From NCBI GenBank assembly GCA_034370585.1, contig CP139752.1, forward strand, positions 15,273,501-15,337,500: a stretch of 64,000 nt of DNA. Direction: 5' to 3'. The stretch's first letter is position 1; each line of letters starts with the position of its first letter. The stretch comes from Fragaria x ananassa. Taxonomy: Eukaryota > Streptophyta > Magnoliopsida > Rosales > Rosaceae. Made by a program: the position numbers and the translations under genes. This document shows positions 35,253 to 48,191 of the stretch, piece after piece. The notes under the pieces were generated by a model. It had not been told where the DNA came from. It made no database searches and saw nothing but the letters and a program-made list of their open reading frames with translations.

Positions 35253-37868
35253 TGTCTAGTCAAGATCCACCCCGAATTTCACCATGAAACCCGAAGTAAG
35301 TCTTGTGAGGTCTACCTTGAAGGAAAATTTACCGAAAAATTCGGCAAACCTCCTTTGAAAATGGACAACCCTAACCCAAAAAATTAAAGAACTACCCTCC
35401 TAAAAATTATTAACCATCCTCCAATTCAATCCATATATATCCAAATAATATAACAACTTCAATCTTTGAATATTCTAAAATAAAACATAATTTTTAGCAC
35501 ACCACCGAAATATTTTACAATAACCCCGAGGGGTGAGCGGGAAAAGTAAAAAAAACTAAAACAATTTCAAATATTTTTCTCGAAATTGTAAAATAAAAGA
35601 AAATAAAACGTTTACTAATAACAAAACCAATTACAAAAACAAGAAAATAATTATAACAACAAAACAGATCTTGAGGTTGAGGTCTAGCTCACTTCTAATC
35701 CTCCGTAACCTTTTCTATTCTCGAACACGTCAGTTAAGCGTCACAGTTAGGCTTCTCGAAAGACGTGCACTCGTATAAACCTGAACAAGAATCTATAGGG
35801 GTGAGCTTACACTCAGTAAGGCCAAACCTCTTAAGTTAATCTTAACTATGTCACACAATCAAGTTATCAACTAATGCCATATATAACAACAATTCAATGC
35901 ATGTATGCTAATAAATGCGCGCCCTTCTCAATTACTGGTGATCAGTCCATACATCAAAGACATGTGTGCCTACACGTCCCATACCGTGTATTTTACCAAC
36001 AGAGGGTGACTCAGATGTCTCAAATATATGATCTAACAATCAGTCATATTTCATCACCTGTACCTCTTTTGTTAGTCATCTTGTTATCTTAATGGTCTTC
36101 CGATCCGCAACCCAATAAGATCGTTTTATCGATGTTCGTCATCGAAAGGGCATATTTTCCCTGCATTTGTGCACGTGTGGGCTAATCATAGATCCCGAGA
36201 ACAACCCATGAGGAAATTCAACTACACAAAATGTATCTATTCTATCAATCTCTTTCTCATCTTCAGAATCACCAATCTCACTTCTCATAATACCTCACTA
36301 TTTCTCACAATGCATTATGCATGTCAAATGAATATCAATACAACTAAAATAACATCCAAATCATGCTTTTACGGAAATGGAAAGCGATAACATCAATAAC
36401 ATAAGTCAACAATATCACATGTTTTATCGAAAACAATAATATTTAAGAGGTATATCGACCAATGCCACACAAACCAACGATTTCATTAATAATCTAATTA
36501 TCAATTTATAGAAAGGTTTCCCAAGAAAGACCCTACATGGAATCTGAGTGTCAGTTTTGATGCCAGCTAAATTTAGTAACTATATGACACGCATTTTGAA
36601 ATCTTTATATTTCTACTTCTGAAATCCTGCTACTTGCATTCGATCCTCATACTAAATTCCAAGAAAATCAGCCAATCACTTCAACTCAACTTGACCGAAT
36701 TCATAAATCTACTAAGGACACCCAAATGAGTTCCTTAATCAGCATTCCCTCACACCTTCTTTGACGATTTCTGAATCAAACGTCATATCTTAATTATGCT
36801 CCAACGCACTAATTTGACACCAAATTTACTATGGACACCCATCTCGCCTTATCGACCAAATGTTCATCTCGAGTAATCCATCCAAACACAATTGTTTAAG
36901 CATTACTTCAACATCAACTATACCTTGTTGTCTGCACCATTTCTCAATCTCTAAAATAATTATGCTTCAAAGTATTCAATCTCATCAATTCAATTGATTA
37001 ACTCTCCCAAGAACCAAAACATATTCATACCATAACTGAAGCAGCTAAACACAAATCCACCACCACGAACAGTAAACTAGCCATAACCAACCATTATCCA
37101 AAACTCAGATTCTTCATCCCTTATCCAACATAAACTTCTCGCATAAAAAATTTTGTTGGTGGAAGCTGTCGAACCCTCGCCGGAAAACTCATAAACTTCT
37201 CCTCTTCGATTCTCCCTCCTCAAAGCTCATCTCGACAAGGTGAAGCCCGAGGAACTTTGACGATACCGAGACGAAGCTATCCACATCAGTGAGAGACCTC
37301 GACTTGGCCAGAATCGGAATATCGTCGGCGAACCCAGAAATTCTTCTCTCCTTCGATTCTCTCTCTTTAGAGCTTCTCATTGAAATTAAAGACCATCTTG
37401 AGGTCAGGGACGATGATGCGAAGCTCTAGACACCAGTCTTGCACTGAGAAATGGTCGGATGACGAAGGAGCGATCAAAGCTCCGCCGCTGCAAAACGATG
37501 ACGTGGTCGGTCTGAGTCGAGCTGATCTAGTCTGATTTTTATACACTCCAAATCGACGGCTAAGATCAATCGGTTTAAATGATCTAATAGCCTAGATCAA
37601 ACCGACTTAAAAATATATTTTAATTAATTTTTATATAATATCAACTTCCAAAAATCATTAAAAATAGCTCCGATGTCCGAAAATGTTTCCGTAAAATCCT
37701 ACGAACTTGTAACTACGTCTAGTTTAATTCTATGGGCTCGAAAGATAAATTTTGACAAACTAAAAATTTGAATAATTTTCGAAAGCCACAAAGAATTTGA
37801 AGAATAATCGAAATTGAAATAATAATTTCTCATTTATAAATAGAAAATCTAATTTTCGAGATGTTACA
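35253..37868 (-). mobile_element. Large Gypsy-type solo LTR
   Basis: Read on the minus strand it begins TGTAACATCTCGAAAATTAG (from 37868) and ends near GAATTCGGGGTGGATCTTGAC (about 35258-35278). This TGTAACA...GGGGTGG layout is typical of long LTRs of plant Gypsy elements. Length is about 2.6 kb, and no gag, protease or reverse transcriptase is seen in or beside it. Flanking 5-mers (AGAAA and ATATT) do not match, so the ends are approximate or the insertion is old. No internal reading frame is considered real. Confidence 0.55.
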
Positions 37869-39396
37869 ATATTACTATAGCTGACATAAATGATTGTGGA
37901 AAACTTTATGATTGCGACGTCCTATTTTAAGTGCTTTAAATCATCCCTCCACTTTAATAGTTGAAAGTTATGAGAGATGAGTCTGTTTGTTTACTCTGTA
38001 CATTGAACATTGAAGGCCGAGGGGACAGACGATCCATTAATAGGTGGCTCAACCAGTGGTGACGCTGCAGGGTGAGGGAGACTCCACCTAGATCAACTGG
38101 AGAAGGGAGATGGAGGATTGAAGGCCAATAGGGGAGGCAAGCTGGTGAGGGTCGTTTTGCCTCAGTGTGGTGCTCGAACTGAGTGATAGGTGGTTTGAGT
38201 GGTTGTTGCCGGCAGGGATAGAGCCAGGATTCCAAAACCACCTGGGCTAAATTTCTTTTGATAAAAATATTAAAATGTATGAAAATAATAAATTTATAAT
38301 GCTTGTATTTGCATTAAGAAAATATTTTTGGCTTTTTAATACCTGACATTAAGAAGATCAATCTATAAGAGTAGAAGTAATATCGAATTTCAGAAAATAA
38401 TCAGATTCACATCCTCAAAATGTTCACAACATGCTTTGAGAATCGAATAAAATTAAAGGAAAAACTATTTGTTGGAAAACTCAAAAAATAACATAAAACA
38501 AAAAATGTTGTAGTCAAAGAAAAAGAAGAAGACAAGTTTTATGTTTTGCAATAGCTGGAGACTAGAACTTAATATGGACCATTGCCAAAAAAAATAAAAA
38601 TAAAAAAAGAACTTAATATGAACCAATGTCTCTTTTTAGAAAAAAATAAAAGATGGAGCCGTGGAGGTGGCATATTTTAATCCTCATTTAGTATAATATG
38701 GTAGGTTTTGGCTTCTTTTAAATATTTTTTACATGGACTATTGGTACATATACATGTTTATATAATATGATATATTCTATTTGAAAATTGGAGAAAAACT
38801 GTCTAGGCTGCAGCCCAAAGACATTTGCACTATCCTCCATCCTGGTTGTCAGGATAGGAGATCGCCGGAAGGTGATTACTTGTGGCGACATGGCTTAAAA
38901 TCCATGCGCTCCGATCGGTTCGATCTAATCCAATCAGATCCGAGTCGCACAGTTTAAATCTAATCTGTTTAAATCTGATCTGATGGTGAATGGTGTTCCA
39001 AACTGGCGCGCCGTAGATGATGGGAGAATTGTGGGATCTTGGGGTGCTGGCGGTGGAAGGAGGCCACGAGTTAGCCATTGGGATGGAGGAGTCAACCCAT
39101 CTGGGGTGGTCAAACTTGGCTTGGGCCTGCTAATAATTGGGTTTCGGCTTTGACTCTGTCCCAAATTAATTTTATGCTTTTTTTTCTGTTCTATTTATAT
39201 TTAATTGCATTTTCTATTTGGCACTAAACGGCTTTATAATTCCCTACCACTTGATGGTAAGGCATGAAAGGCCTTGTATCGGTCTATGCACATTGTGTGC
39301 CTTATCTGTTTTAGGTAAATGACACGTTGTTTGTTTGGTCAGATGGTCGCAGCCTTTTAATGACATGATAAAATTGAGTGTTGTCGGGTTTATCTA
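37869..39396. other. Intergenic, no gene supported
   Basis: A G/C-richer stretch at 37970-38250 includes GGATAGAGCCAGGATT, similar to sequence near the ends of some plant repeats, and 38800-39170 is also G/C-richer. Frames are short and no family is recognised. Confidence 0.45.
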
Positions 39397-39404
39397 ACGG
39401 CAAC

Positions 39405-40379
39405 TAGGGGTGAAATTTTGAAACCGAAAACCGAAAAAAACGGAGCCGAAAACCAAACCGAAACCGGAAAAAACCAAACCGAAAAAAACCAAACTGAATT
39501 AAGAAAAACCGAACTGAACTAAATTAGTTTGGTTTGGTTTTTGGTTTCAGCCTATGAAAAACTGAACCGAACCGAAAAACCGAATCTCTCTAAAATGACG
39601 TCGTTTTTTGTCTTTATTTTCGTATTAAATATTTGATTTGAACAATATGATTTTAGGTTTTATGTTTTATATAATATGTTTGTCTTTTCTAATATTTTGC
39701 TTTTTATTTTCGTTTTATGTACATATAGAATTATTTTAGGTGTCGTGTATACGAATAAGTATAAAGAGTGATATGTTACCTCTAAAATCGAAGACCTTAT
39801 TCTTACGAGCTTTAGATGATAGACTATAATATTTAATTTATTTCTCTTCTTTATTCAAATTTATGATTTTTAAACTTTAAAATTCAAAATTTATTTGGAT
39901 GGACTTTAAATTATGGAGTCTATATTTTCTGTTCAATATGAACTTAGAAGTTTTAAAATTATGGTTTTATGGTGTGCTAATATGGTCAATTCTCAATACT
40001 TTTGAAATTATTGAGTATTAAACTTTCAAAGTATCTATTTGGTTTATAAATTGTTGGTTTGTTGAAGAATCATTGTCAAAATTTTTATTGATGTATTATA
40101 TGTGCTTATAAAAACATGTAATGGAAGAAAAAAAAAAGACATATAATACGATAAATTTTTACTAAGCCCAAAGCATACAAATTTTAAGAAAAATTATTTT
40201 AAAAAAGAAGAAGAAAAACCGAAGAAAAACCGAAACCGAACCGAACCACAGTTTGGTTTGGTTTCTGGTTTAATGTCTCAAAAAATACTAAACCGAACCG
40301 AACCGAATCAAATTTTTTATTCGGTTTGGTTTCCGGTTTTAGGTGAAAACCGAACCGAACAAAACCGAACCCACCCCTA
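39405..40379. mobile_element. Non-autonomous hAT element with perfect 8-bp target duplication
   Basis: The element begins TAGGGGTG at 39405 and ends CACCCCTA at 40379. It is flanked by identical ACGGCAAC (39397-39404 and 40380-40387); an 8-bp duplication and TAGGG-type termini are characteristic of hAT elements. Both subterminal regions are dense in AACCGAAC/GGTTTGGTT motifs in opposite orientation, the probable transposase-binding sites. The AT-rich core has no reading frame. Length is 975 bp. Confidence 0.9.
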
Positions 40380-40387
40380 ACGGCAAC

Positions 40388-40848
40388 ATAATAAAAAAGC
40401 TGTTATATTTGACATCATAATATGTTACATATTTACGTGATCTTTTCATTATGTCACCGTTGTGAGAAAACAAATAAAGTCGTCATTAGAACAATATTCG
40501 TTTTTAGTTGATGCTTGTTAGAATACATTTACTTTGTATAAATTATCGATATTATTTCAGGACTTCTAATTATAATTAAAAATTAAAATTACATATCTTT
40601 CTCTTTATTCGATTGTTTTATTTATAGAGGCTTAAGAAAACCACACCAACCCTACGTTCAAAAAGAAAAATAAGTCTATTAACTCATCTGCAGAAAAGAA
40701 AAGGAAAGAAAATAAAAACGAAAAGAAACCGGTAATCTATACGCAGCGTGGGAGGCGCTCACTAACAAAACGTGAATAGCATTTCCGAGAGTTTGGTTTC
40801 GTTTTATAAACTCTCCAAATCCTTGTAATCGACGGAAGCAGAGCAGCC
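40388..40848 (+). promoter_or_regulatory. Upstream region of the helicase gene
   Basis: AT-rich DNA between the hAT element and ATG 40849. The leader around 40740-40848 is G/C-richer. The hAT insertion lies only about 470 bp upstream of the start codon and may fall within or next to the promoter. Confidence 0.45.
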
Positions 40849-43800
40849 ATGGACGGAGGGAAGAGGAAGCAGAAACCCCCGTCCATCACTCTCGACCAGT
40901 TCATCTCCCTCACCGCTCCTCTCATCGACTTGGAAAAGGTTCCTCTCTATCTCTCATACTGCCTTCCTTTCTTTCACTCTCAATTTGAATGTAAGCGGAG
41001 TTTGTGTGGGGCATTCAGGAAGCGGAGATATCGGCTTCCATCACCAGCGGCGCCTCCAGGAATCTCGACACTGCTCAAAAGAGAGGCTCCGCCATTCTCA
41101 ATCTGAAGTGCGTCGATGCTCAGGTACACTCTCTCTTGCAAGCTTTTCGTGTTTCGGTTTTAGAGCACTGAACTGAACTATGTTTTGCTTATGAGAATTT
41201 AGACAGGACTAATGGGAAAGACTCTTCTTGAGTTCCAGTCTACCAAAACAGAAAACAGTAATGCTCTTCCTCTTCCTCCTCACAAGGTGAACATTCCAAA
41301 TTACTAAGCTCCATTTGAGTTTCTTGTCGGATGCTAATTCTTGTTTGCAATGTGTAAGTGTGTGGTTTGATTCGCTTCATGGGCTGATGATGTGGCTGTT
41401 TTTGAATGTGTTGTCGAAATTGAGTCTCTTAACATACTCTTTGTCGAATTTTCACAATATTTTTCTCTTTTATTTTGTCAGTTTGGCACACATGATGTGG
41501 TTGTTCTAAGACCGAACAAGGCTGATTTGGGTTCACCTGCTCTTGGACAAGGCGTCGTGTACCGGTTGAAGGTAATTCTAACTATGAAATGTAAAGTTGG
41601 ACATATGCGGTTTTGGTCCTTATAGGGTTGATTGAACAGGACTCATCAATCACTGTCGCTTTTGATGACGTTCCCGAAGACGGATTAAATAGTCCCCTGC
41701 GGCTAGAGAAACTCACAAATGAGGTATGAAGTTCAAATCTCAAGTCTTTGAATTTTCTAGTTTCTTATTCAGTTTTCTCATCTGTATGTTTTGAACCACC
41801 ACATGTTTTTGAAGGCCGTATTCAGTATATTAGTGATTGGGACCATATTGGTCATTGACATGGAAATGATTTAAAGTGATTTTGTACCACGAGTAATGTT
41901 CTCTTTGGTCCGTGGTCTATGCATTGTCTTTCAGTCTTCTCTGTCTTATGCCTTTGTCAAAGATTATATTCGTTGGCGAAGAGTTCTAGTAATTTTTTTG
42001 TTTTCTCAGGTTACATATCGTAGGATGAAGGACGCTCTGATACAATTGAGTAAAGGTGTGCAAACGGGTCCTGCTTCTGATTTAATTCCTGTCTTGTTTG
42101 GAGAGAGGGCACCAACAGTGGCTAAGAAGGAAGTCACATTCTCCCCATTTAACAAAAACCTGGATCATTCTCAGGTCCTGAAGCCTAATATATGTACTTC
42201 CTTGTTTCTTGTTTTTGCGATTTTTCAAGATGCCACTTATGATGTCATCATGCGTAATTTTATGTCAATAGGAACATGTTCAATTCCTTTAAATCTTTAG
42301 CTTTATAAAATGAACACACAATCAGCAAATACAAACACAATATGTACCTGCATGCTTATGTACTTAATCTCTGTGTATATCATGCACACAGCACTACCTT
42401 TAAATGATGATCATTATCACCTATGGTTCTTTGAAGTTACTAATTTGTTGGTGCAACTAAATAAAGGTAACATGCATATACTGATAAATAATTAACAACA
42501 CTTCATTACTATGATTGATACGTAACTTTATTTAAGGACTCTGAGATATTATAGCCTTGTGAATATCATATAAGTTTTTCATGTGCTATTAACAGTAAGG
42601 GTCTCGAAATACACGAATTGTTAATGATAAGGTTTTGATATCATTTGTTCAAATAGTTCTACCATGATATTGTTGGTGTAATTTACAAGATTAGATCGGC
42701 TTTGGTTGCATACTTCTGAATATTAATTGATATATGAATTTTTGTTGTTCTGTGTATGCGTCTGCCAATTTTTCATTTGATCATCTGAATCCATATTGAT
42801 AAAATTATACACCACCCCAGGATTCAATCTTAATACTTGTCTCATTTTCCCTTGATCTCCACAGAAAGATGCCATTTCAAAGGCTCTGTCATCCAAGAAT
42901 GTATTTTTGCTGCATGGGCCTCCTGGAACAGGAAAAACCACAACTGTGGTGGAAATTGTTTTGCAAGAAGTCAAACGTGGATCAAAGATCCTTGCATGTG
43001 CTGCTTCCAATATTGCTGTTGACAACATTGTTGAGCGATTGGCGCGCCAAAGGTATTTCACTGCCTCCATAATTGTGGAGTTCTTATTTTGTCAAAATTT
43101 TTAGCTCTATTAAAACAAGTATAAGGTGCTAGATCAGAGAAGTCTGTAATCCTTTTTTACTGGCCTTTGCTTCCTTTCGTTTATTCGTTCTCATTTTATG
43201 TTCAGTGTTTCTTGTCAAGCTATTGCTAACATCAGATACTGCATACAGACAGTCAATGTTCAGGTTTTATTCGTGATAAAGAACCAAGTTTTACTTTGAT
43301 ATTAGTATGACCCCATTTTGTAGTATGTTACTGTTTTTATAGTTCTTTGGGATTAGAAACTAGTTTCAGCATTCCTTTGATATTTTCTTTTTGATAAAGA
43401 AAATATTGTTGAGAGGCTGGTTGTTGATGTATAGTCAAATAGTCAGGGTGGCTTCTTGTTCAGATTGCAGTTGGTGCCACTAGGTTAGGTTAAGTAGAAA
43501 TAATAGACTAGTAGGTTTATGGACTTTAAAGAACTTTCTTTTTTAATTCTTAATAACACTTGAACAAACAATTGTGCATTCAACACTTTGCACTTCAATC
43601 ATTACAGTTGAGTTGACCAATGACATAGCTGATAGCTGATGTGAACTTTTAACTTGTATTGTTCTCCAACCTGCCATGTTAATGTAAATAAAATGAGACA
43701 ATCTGAATATTCAGTTAATGAGTTGGAATGGTCCTGTCAGTTGTACCATATTGTAATTGAATAAATTAGTGCTAACTACTAATAGTATAATAGTACAAGT

Positions 43801-46732
43801 TGGCTATAGATGATGCACTCTTGTATTTGGTTTTTTTCTTTTCTTTTGCCTCATTAAGTAGATGATAATTAAGTAAAGGCGCTTAATGCTTAATACTATC
43901 TACAGAGTAAAGTTAGTGAGATTGGGACATCCTGCACGTTTACTACCTCAAGTACTGGATAGTGCATTGGATGCACAGGTATGTGAATTCTGTAACTATG
44001 TTGGAAAGATTCTAGTCTTTGTGATATCAAAATTTTATAATATCATACCATTAGCATATGTTGGAAAGATTCTAGTCTTTGTGATATCAAAATTTTATAA
44101 TATCATACCATTAGCACAATTATTTCATGTCTGTATTGTGCCTGCATCATTAATGTTCTCTGTGCACCAAGTGCTGTGGCTTTTGTATAAGCATATGAAG
44201 TTTCACAATCTTCATTGCACCTCATTATAGTATAGTACTCATGCTCGTACACACACAAGGAGGGAGGGATTGTTCATTACTTAAGGATGTAGAATTGCAC
44301 TCCAACACCGTAGAGCGAAAAATCTAGGCCATAATCTCCTTGAATTGAGGGCGTACTTTCGTCTAATTACTTGCTTGCTTTGCTCTCAGGTCTTGCGAGG
44401 AGATAACAGTTCTCTGGCAAATGACATTCGAAAGGAAATGAAGGTAATTTTTGATAATTAAAGCCTAAATTAACGTGCATATTAAAAAGTTTTAAGTTTT
44501 TTTTTTTTTTTTTTTTTTTTATTTTTTTTTTTATCATTATAGTTTACCAAACTAACACATTTCTATGGCATACCTACTCGTGAATACCTGCACATTGTAT
44601 TATTGCAGCAATTGAATGGAAAGCTATTAAGAACCAAAGACAAAAACACTAGGAGGGAAATCCAGAAAGAGCTAAGGATTCTTTCCAAGGAGGAGCGTAA
44701 AAGGCAGCAGCTTGCTGTGACAGATGTAATAAAAAATGCAGATGTGGTGTTGACAACTTTGACTGGGGCATCGTCTCACAAGCTGGACCACATATCATTT
44801 GATTTGGTGATTATTGATGAAGCTGCACAGGCACTTGAGATAACATGCTGGATAGCACTGCTTAAGGTAATGGACTAGTACATAGGCATATACATAATGT
44901 TAACCACCAAACCTTGCATATTCATTTCCATAAAACGGCTGTTCATGACAAAGAACTAATGCATATGTTAGTCTCTGTGGTCTTAAAAGAAACACATTGT
45001 GTGTTTTGAGCATGTTAGTTAATTGAAGACATAGATTCCAGGAAAAGCAGTTGAAGACTTAAACATCTGGAGTACTAAAATCAATATGTGTATCCTACAG
45101 TTGCAAGAATTATATATGTATATTTTTTAGTGAAAATTTTAAGAAAGTCAAATTTTACTCACACTCCAAAATCCACTTAAAAATATCTGAGTTCATTGTT
45201 TTAGGGTTCAAGATGTATACTTGCAGGCGACCATCTTCAGCTTCCTCCAACCATCCAGAGTGCTGAAGCTGAGAAGAAAGGTTTAGGAAGAACCCTTTTT
45301 GAACGTCTTGCGGACATATACGGAAACGAAGTCCTATCTATGCTGACTGTTCAGTACCGCATGCATGAGCGTATCATGGATTGGTCATCAAAGGAGCTTT
45401 ACAATCGTAAGGTGCTGAGAGCAAGTCTGGATGGTGGCTTGAGTAAATTTATAATCAAATCACCGAAGGCCATTAGATTTGATTGTATCATATGCTTTCG
45501 TGTCGTTGCAGGTTAAAGCGCATCCAAGTGTTGCTGGACATATGCTTTTGGATCTCGAGGATGTAAAGAAGACTTCTTCAACAGAGTCAACCCTTCTTCT
45601 AATTGATATAGCTGGGTATGCAGTTCATTGCTATAAACTGTAGTTTTAAAAACAAACCTTTTACTACCGTTTTGTATTATAAGTCCTAGTCAGGCAGCAC
45701 GGTGGCAATTTGATTTTTTTCCTGTCTCTCATAGTGCTGGATATATACACAACTGAAGACACAGACATGGCATGAGATGATGTCTTTTATCTGAGATGAG
45801 CATGACCTTTTTGTTTATACATTTCAAAATGAGTTATACATGTCCTTTTATTTTGAAAGGGTTATTTTATCATTTATTAGCAAGTGCTAGAATTTATTAC
45901 TAAGAAAAAGAGTCATTTTGAATGTCCTAAGGAACAAAAATGAGTTATGTCCACATGGTATCGGAGAGCTTCTCTTGGTACGAAACAAGAAATGCTTTAT
46001 GCATCACATGTGTGACTTGTTTGCACTGATCTGCTTCAGGTGTGACATGGAAGAAAAGAAGGATGAAGAGGAAAGCACTATGAATGAGGGTGAAGCTGAT
46101 GTTGCTATTGCCCATGCAAAGAGACTCATTCAAAGCGGTGTCCAGGCTTCTGATATTGGAATTATCACCCCTTACGCTGCACAGGTATCAAAAACTCCTG
46201 AATACATAAAATCAGATCGTGGGTTTCTACATTATGCAAATACGTTAGTGGAATAGATATTTCTCTTCTCTTCACTATATCAGATCTAGTATTGCAGGTT
46301 TTCATACTGAAGAAGTTGAAAAGCAATGAAGAAAAGCTAAAGGATTTGGAAATTTCAACAGTCGATGGCTTCCAAGGCCGGGAAAAGGAAGCCATCATTA
46401 TTTCAATGGTTCGGTCAAACTCAAACAGAGAGGTATACTTATGTCGCTGGTTCTGTTGCTAATGCTTAAAAAAAAAAATTGTTGACGTCTCAAATATTAA
46501 CTTAATTTTAAAACCTAAACAAACTGAATTTGGGAATTTTGCTAAAAATACTCAGGTTGGGTTTCTGAGCGATCACAGGCGAATGAATGTGGCTGTGACA
46601 CGAGCAAGGAGGCAATGTTGTCTTGTCTGTGACACTGAGACAGTGAGTAACGATGCATTCTTGAAGCGATTGATAGAGTACTTTGAGGAGCATGGTGAGT
46701 ATCTAAGTGCCTCAGAGTATAGCAATGAATGA
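40849..46732 (+). CDS. IGHMBP2/SMUBP-2-like superfamily 1B DNA/RNA helicase
   Basis: Fifteen exons join in frame: 40849-40938, 41019-41123, 41203-41286, 41482-41571, 41640-41723, 42010-42174, 42865-43052, 43906-43978, 44390-44443, 44609-44866, 45205-45411, 45512-45615, 46040-46184, 46298-46432 and 46556-46732, giving 652 residues. I recall about 640 for the Arabidopsis relative At2g03270. Helicase motifs appear in order: Walker A GPPGTGKT (224-231), DEAAQ (381-385), GDHLQLPPT (405-413), VQYRMHERI, TVDGFQGREKEAII and the arginine-finger motif VAVTRARR (606-613). The family are Upf1-like 5'-3' helicases linked to RNA and ribosome metabolism; the plant function is not established here. The ATG lies in a good context (GCCATGG). 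No R3H or AN1 zinc-finger extension is seen. All motifs are intact. Confidence 0.92.
43997..44116. repeat. 60-bp perfect tandem duplication in a helicase intron
   Basis: Copies at 43997-44056 and 44057-44116 are identical. They lie in the intron after the eighth coding exon (43979-44389), so coding sequence is not affected. Confidence 0.97.
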
Positions 46733-47330
46733 GCAAAAGTACCTTGGCATCAACAGGTATGTGTGTTTGGCGGCATAGCTCTGGAAATATTGCCCCCATT
46801 GCTTGTGCTGCTGAACAATATTTATATTCTAATTGAAACGGTTTCTAATCTCAAAAGATATTTGTACCTATTGGAAAATCTTTTGACCTGGTTATACCTA
46901 TTTGAAACTAATTACTTCTGCTTTATTCTCATTACCAATTTAGATTGTTCCTACTACATTTTGTCAAAAAATAAAAAATAAAAATAAAAATAAATAAATA
47001 AATTCAGACTACATGTTTCTTCATATCAACTTGAAACCAAGAAGATATTAAGAAGCAAAATGATATTTTGATTCATAGTAAGGCGAATCACATGATTTCC
47101 AACTGAGGGAAGAATGAACTAATTCTCTCCATCCTGGAGCCACCACAACTGATAAAAGATGAGTAAACTGATTTCAACCAGCTCATACATGATCAGAAAT
47201 GTGCTGAAGAACTCTGAAGTAGCACAGTTTCCTCTATAATCCAACTAAGCTGGTCTATCTTTATGCGACTACAAGTTGCCACATCTCTAAAAAGCTTCTT
47301 CTCCTCGGTACAAAAACAAGCTTTATTTCT
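46733..47330. other. Convergent 3' spacer between the helicase and DREB2F-like genes
   Basis: About 600 bp holding the two 3' untranslated regions. An AAAATAAAAATAAATAAAT stretch near 46975-47000 may serve polyadenylation. No gene seen. Confidence 0.5.
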
Positions 47331-48191
47331 TCAGAAGTTCCAAATGGAAGTGGGGAAAGACAGCTCTTCGTTCACATCATAAATTTGAAAAGTACCAGCT
47401 TCTGCTCCTTGATTTTCCATTGCATGCATCTCAATCAACGCGTCCCAGTTGAAATTCTTGTCAGCAAAGGGTCCAAATCCATCACTAGTTTCTGTAATGG
47501 AAGATTCTGGAGCTGCAAAACTTGTGGTGTCGGATTCTTCTGATTGTCTCTCATTCTTCAGCACACCTAGCTGCTGAAGAAACTCATTGAGATCTATCTG
47601 TGGCTTCTCCTCCAGTCCTCCCACAACTTTCTCCGATGTAATTTCTACGTCTTTCTCCTTATTCTCTGCTGCATTTTCTTTCTGGGCTTTTTCCATGGTG
47701 ACGTGAGCCTCAGGTTTTGAGTCACAGGAAGATGAACTAGAGGAAGGAGTAGTTTGACCAAAAACCCCATTTTGCTTAAGCTCTTGGAGCCTCTGATGAA
47801 TGACATGAACACTTGGCTGGGCATTGATGTTGAGCATTCCACAAGGAGGAAACATGGAAATGAAATTTTGGGAAGGGAACCATTTGAACTTTTGAGACTT
47901 AAGTGGAAGGTTGGAAGAGTTGGATTGCAGGTGAGGAAGATTGAGAAAAGCATCAGGGCCATAGAGTCTCCTGGCAGCCTCATCATAAGCCATGGCAGCT
48001 TCTTCGGCGGTGGCGAATGAGCCCAACCAGAGCCTGGTTCTCTTCTTTGGCTCTCTGATTTCCGCAACCCATTTGCCCCAAGTTCTCTGTCGAACGCCTC
48101 GATACTCACACGTGGCGTTCTGAGGGCCACCTTTGCCTCTTGTAGGGCCTTTCTTCCATGGCTTCAATGGAGATTTCCTCAAGTTGTCCAT
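47331..48191 (-). CDS. DREB2F: AP2/ERF transcription factor, DREB2F-like
   Basis: A single-exon gene of 286 residues from ATG 48191. The same frame is open upstream, but an internal His/Ser repeat-rich stretch there and the family's usual N-terminus (a short leader, then LKPWKKGPTRGKGGPQN) favour this start. The AP2 domain spans about residues 30-88 (YRGVRQRTWGKWVAEIREP, WLGSFATAEEAAMAYDEAA, LYGPDAFLNLPHL), with the Val and Glu positions typical of DREB proteins that bind the DRE/CRT (A/GCCGAC). The upstream KGPTRGKGGPQN matches the group A-2 (DREB2) marker and basic nuclear-targeting region. C-terminal acidic motifs (QIDLNEFLQQLGVL; NFNWDALIEM) are likely activation segments. The leader contains a GAGTGAGAGT repeat (48221-48260). 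Assignment to DREB2F (At3g57600) rests on recalled sequence likeness. A stress-related role is inferred. Confidence 0.88.
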   Translation of the reverse strand: MDNLRKSPLKPWKKGPTRGKGGPQNATCEYRGVRQRTWGKWVAEIREPKKRTRLWLGSFATAEEAAMAYDEAARRLYGPDAFLNLPHLQSNSSNLPLKSQKFKWFPSQNFISMFPPCGMLNINAQPSVHVIHQRLQELKQNGVFGQTTPSSSSSSCDSKPEAHVTMEKAQKENAAENKEKDVEITSEKVVGGLEEKPQIDLNEFLQQLGVLKNERQSEESDTTSFAAPESSITETSDGFGPFADKNFNWDALIEMHAMENQGAEAGTFQIYDVNEELSFPTSIWNF

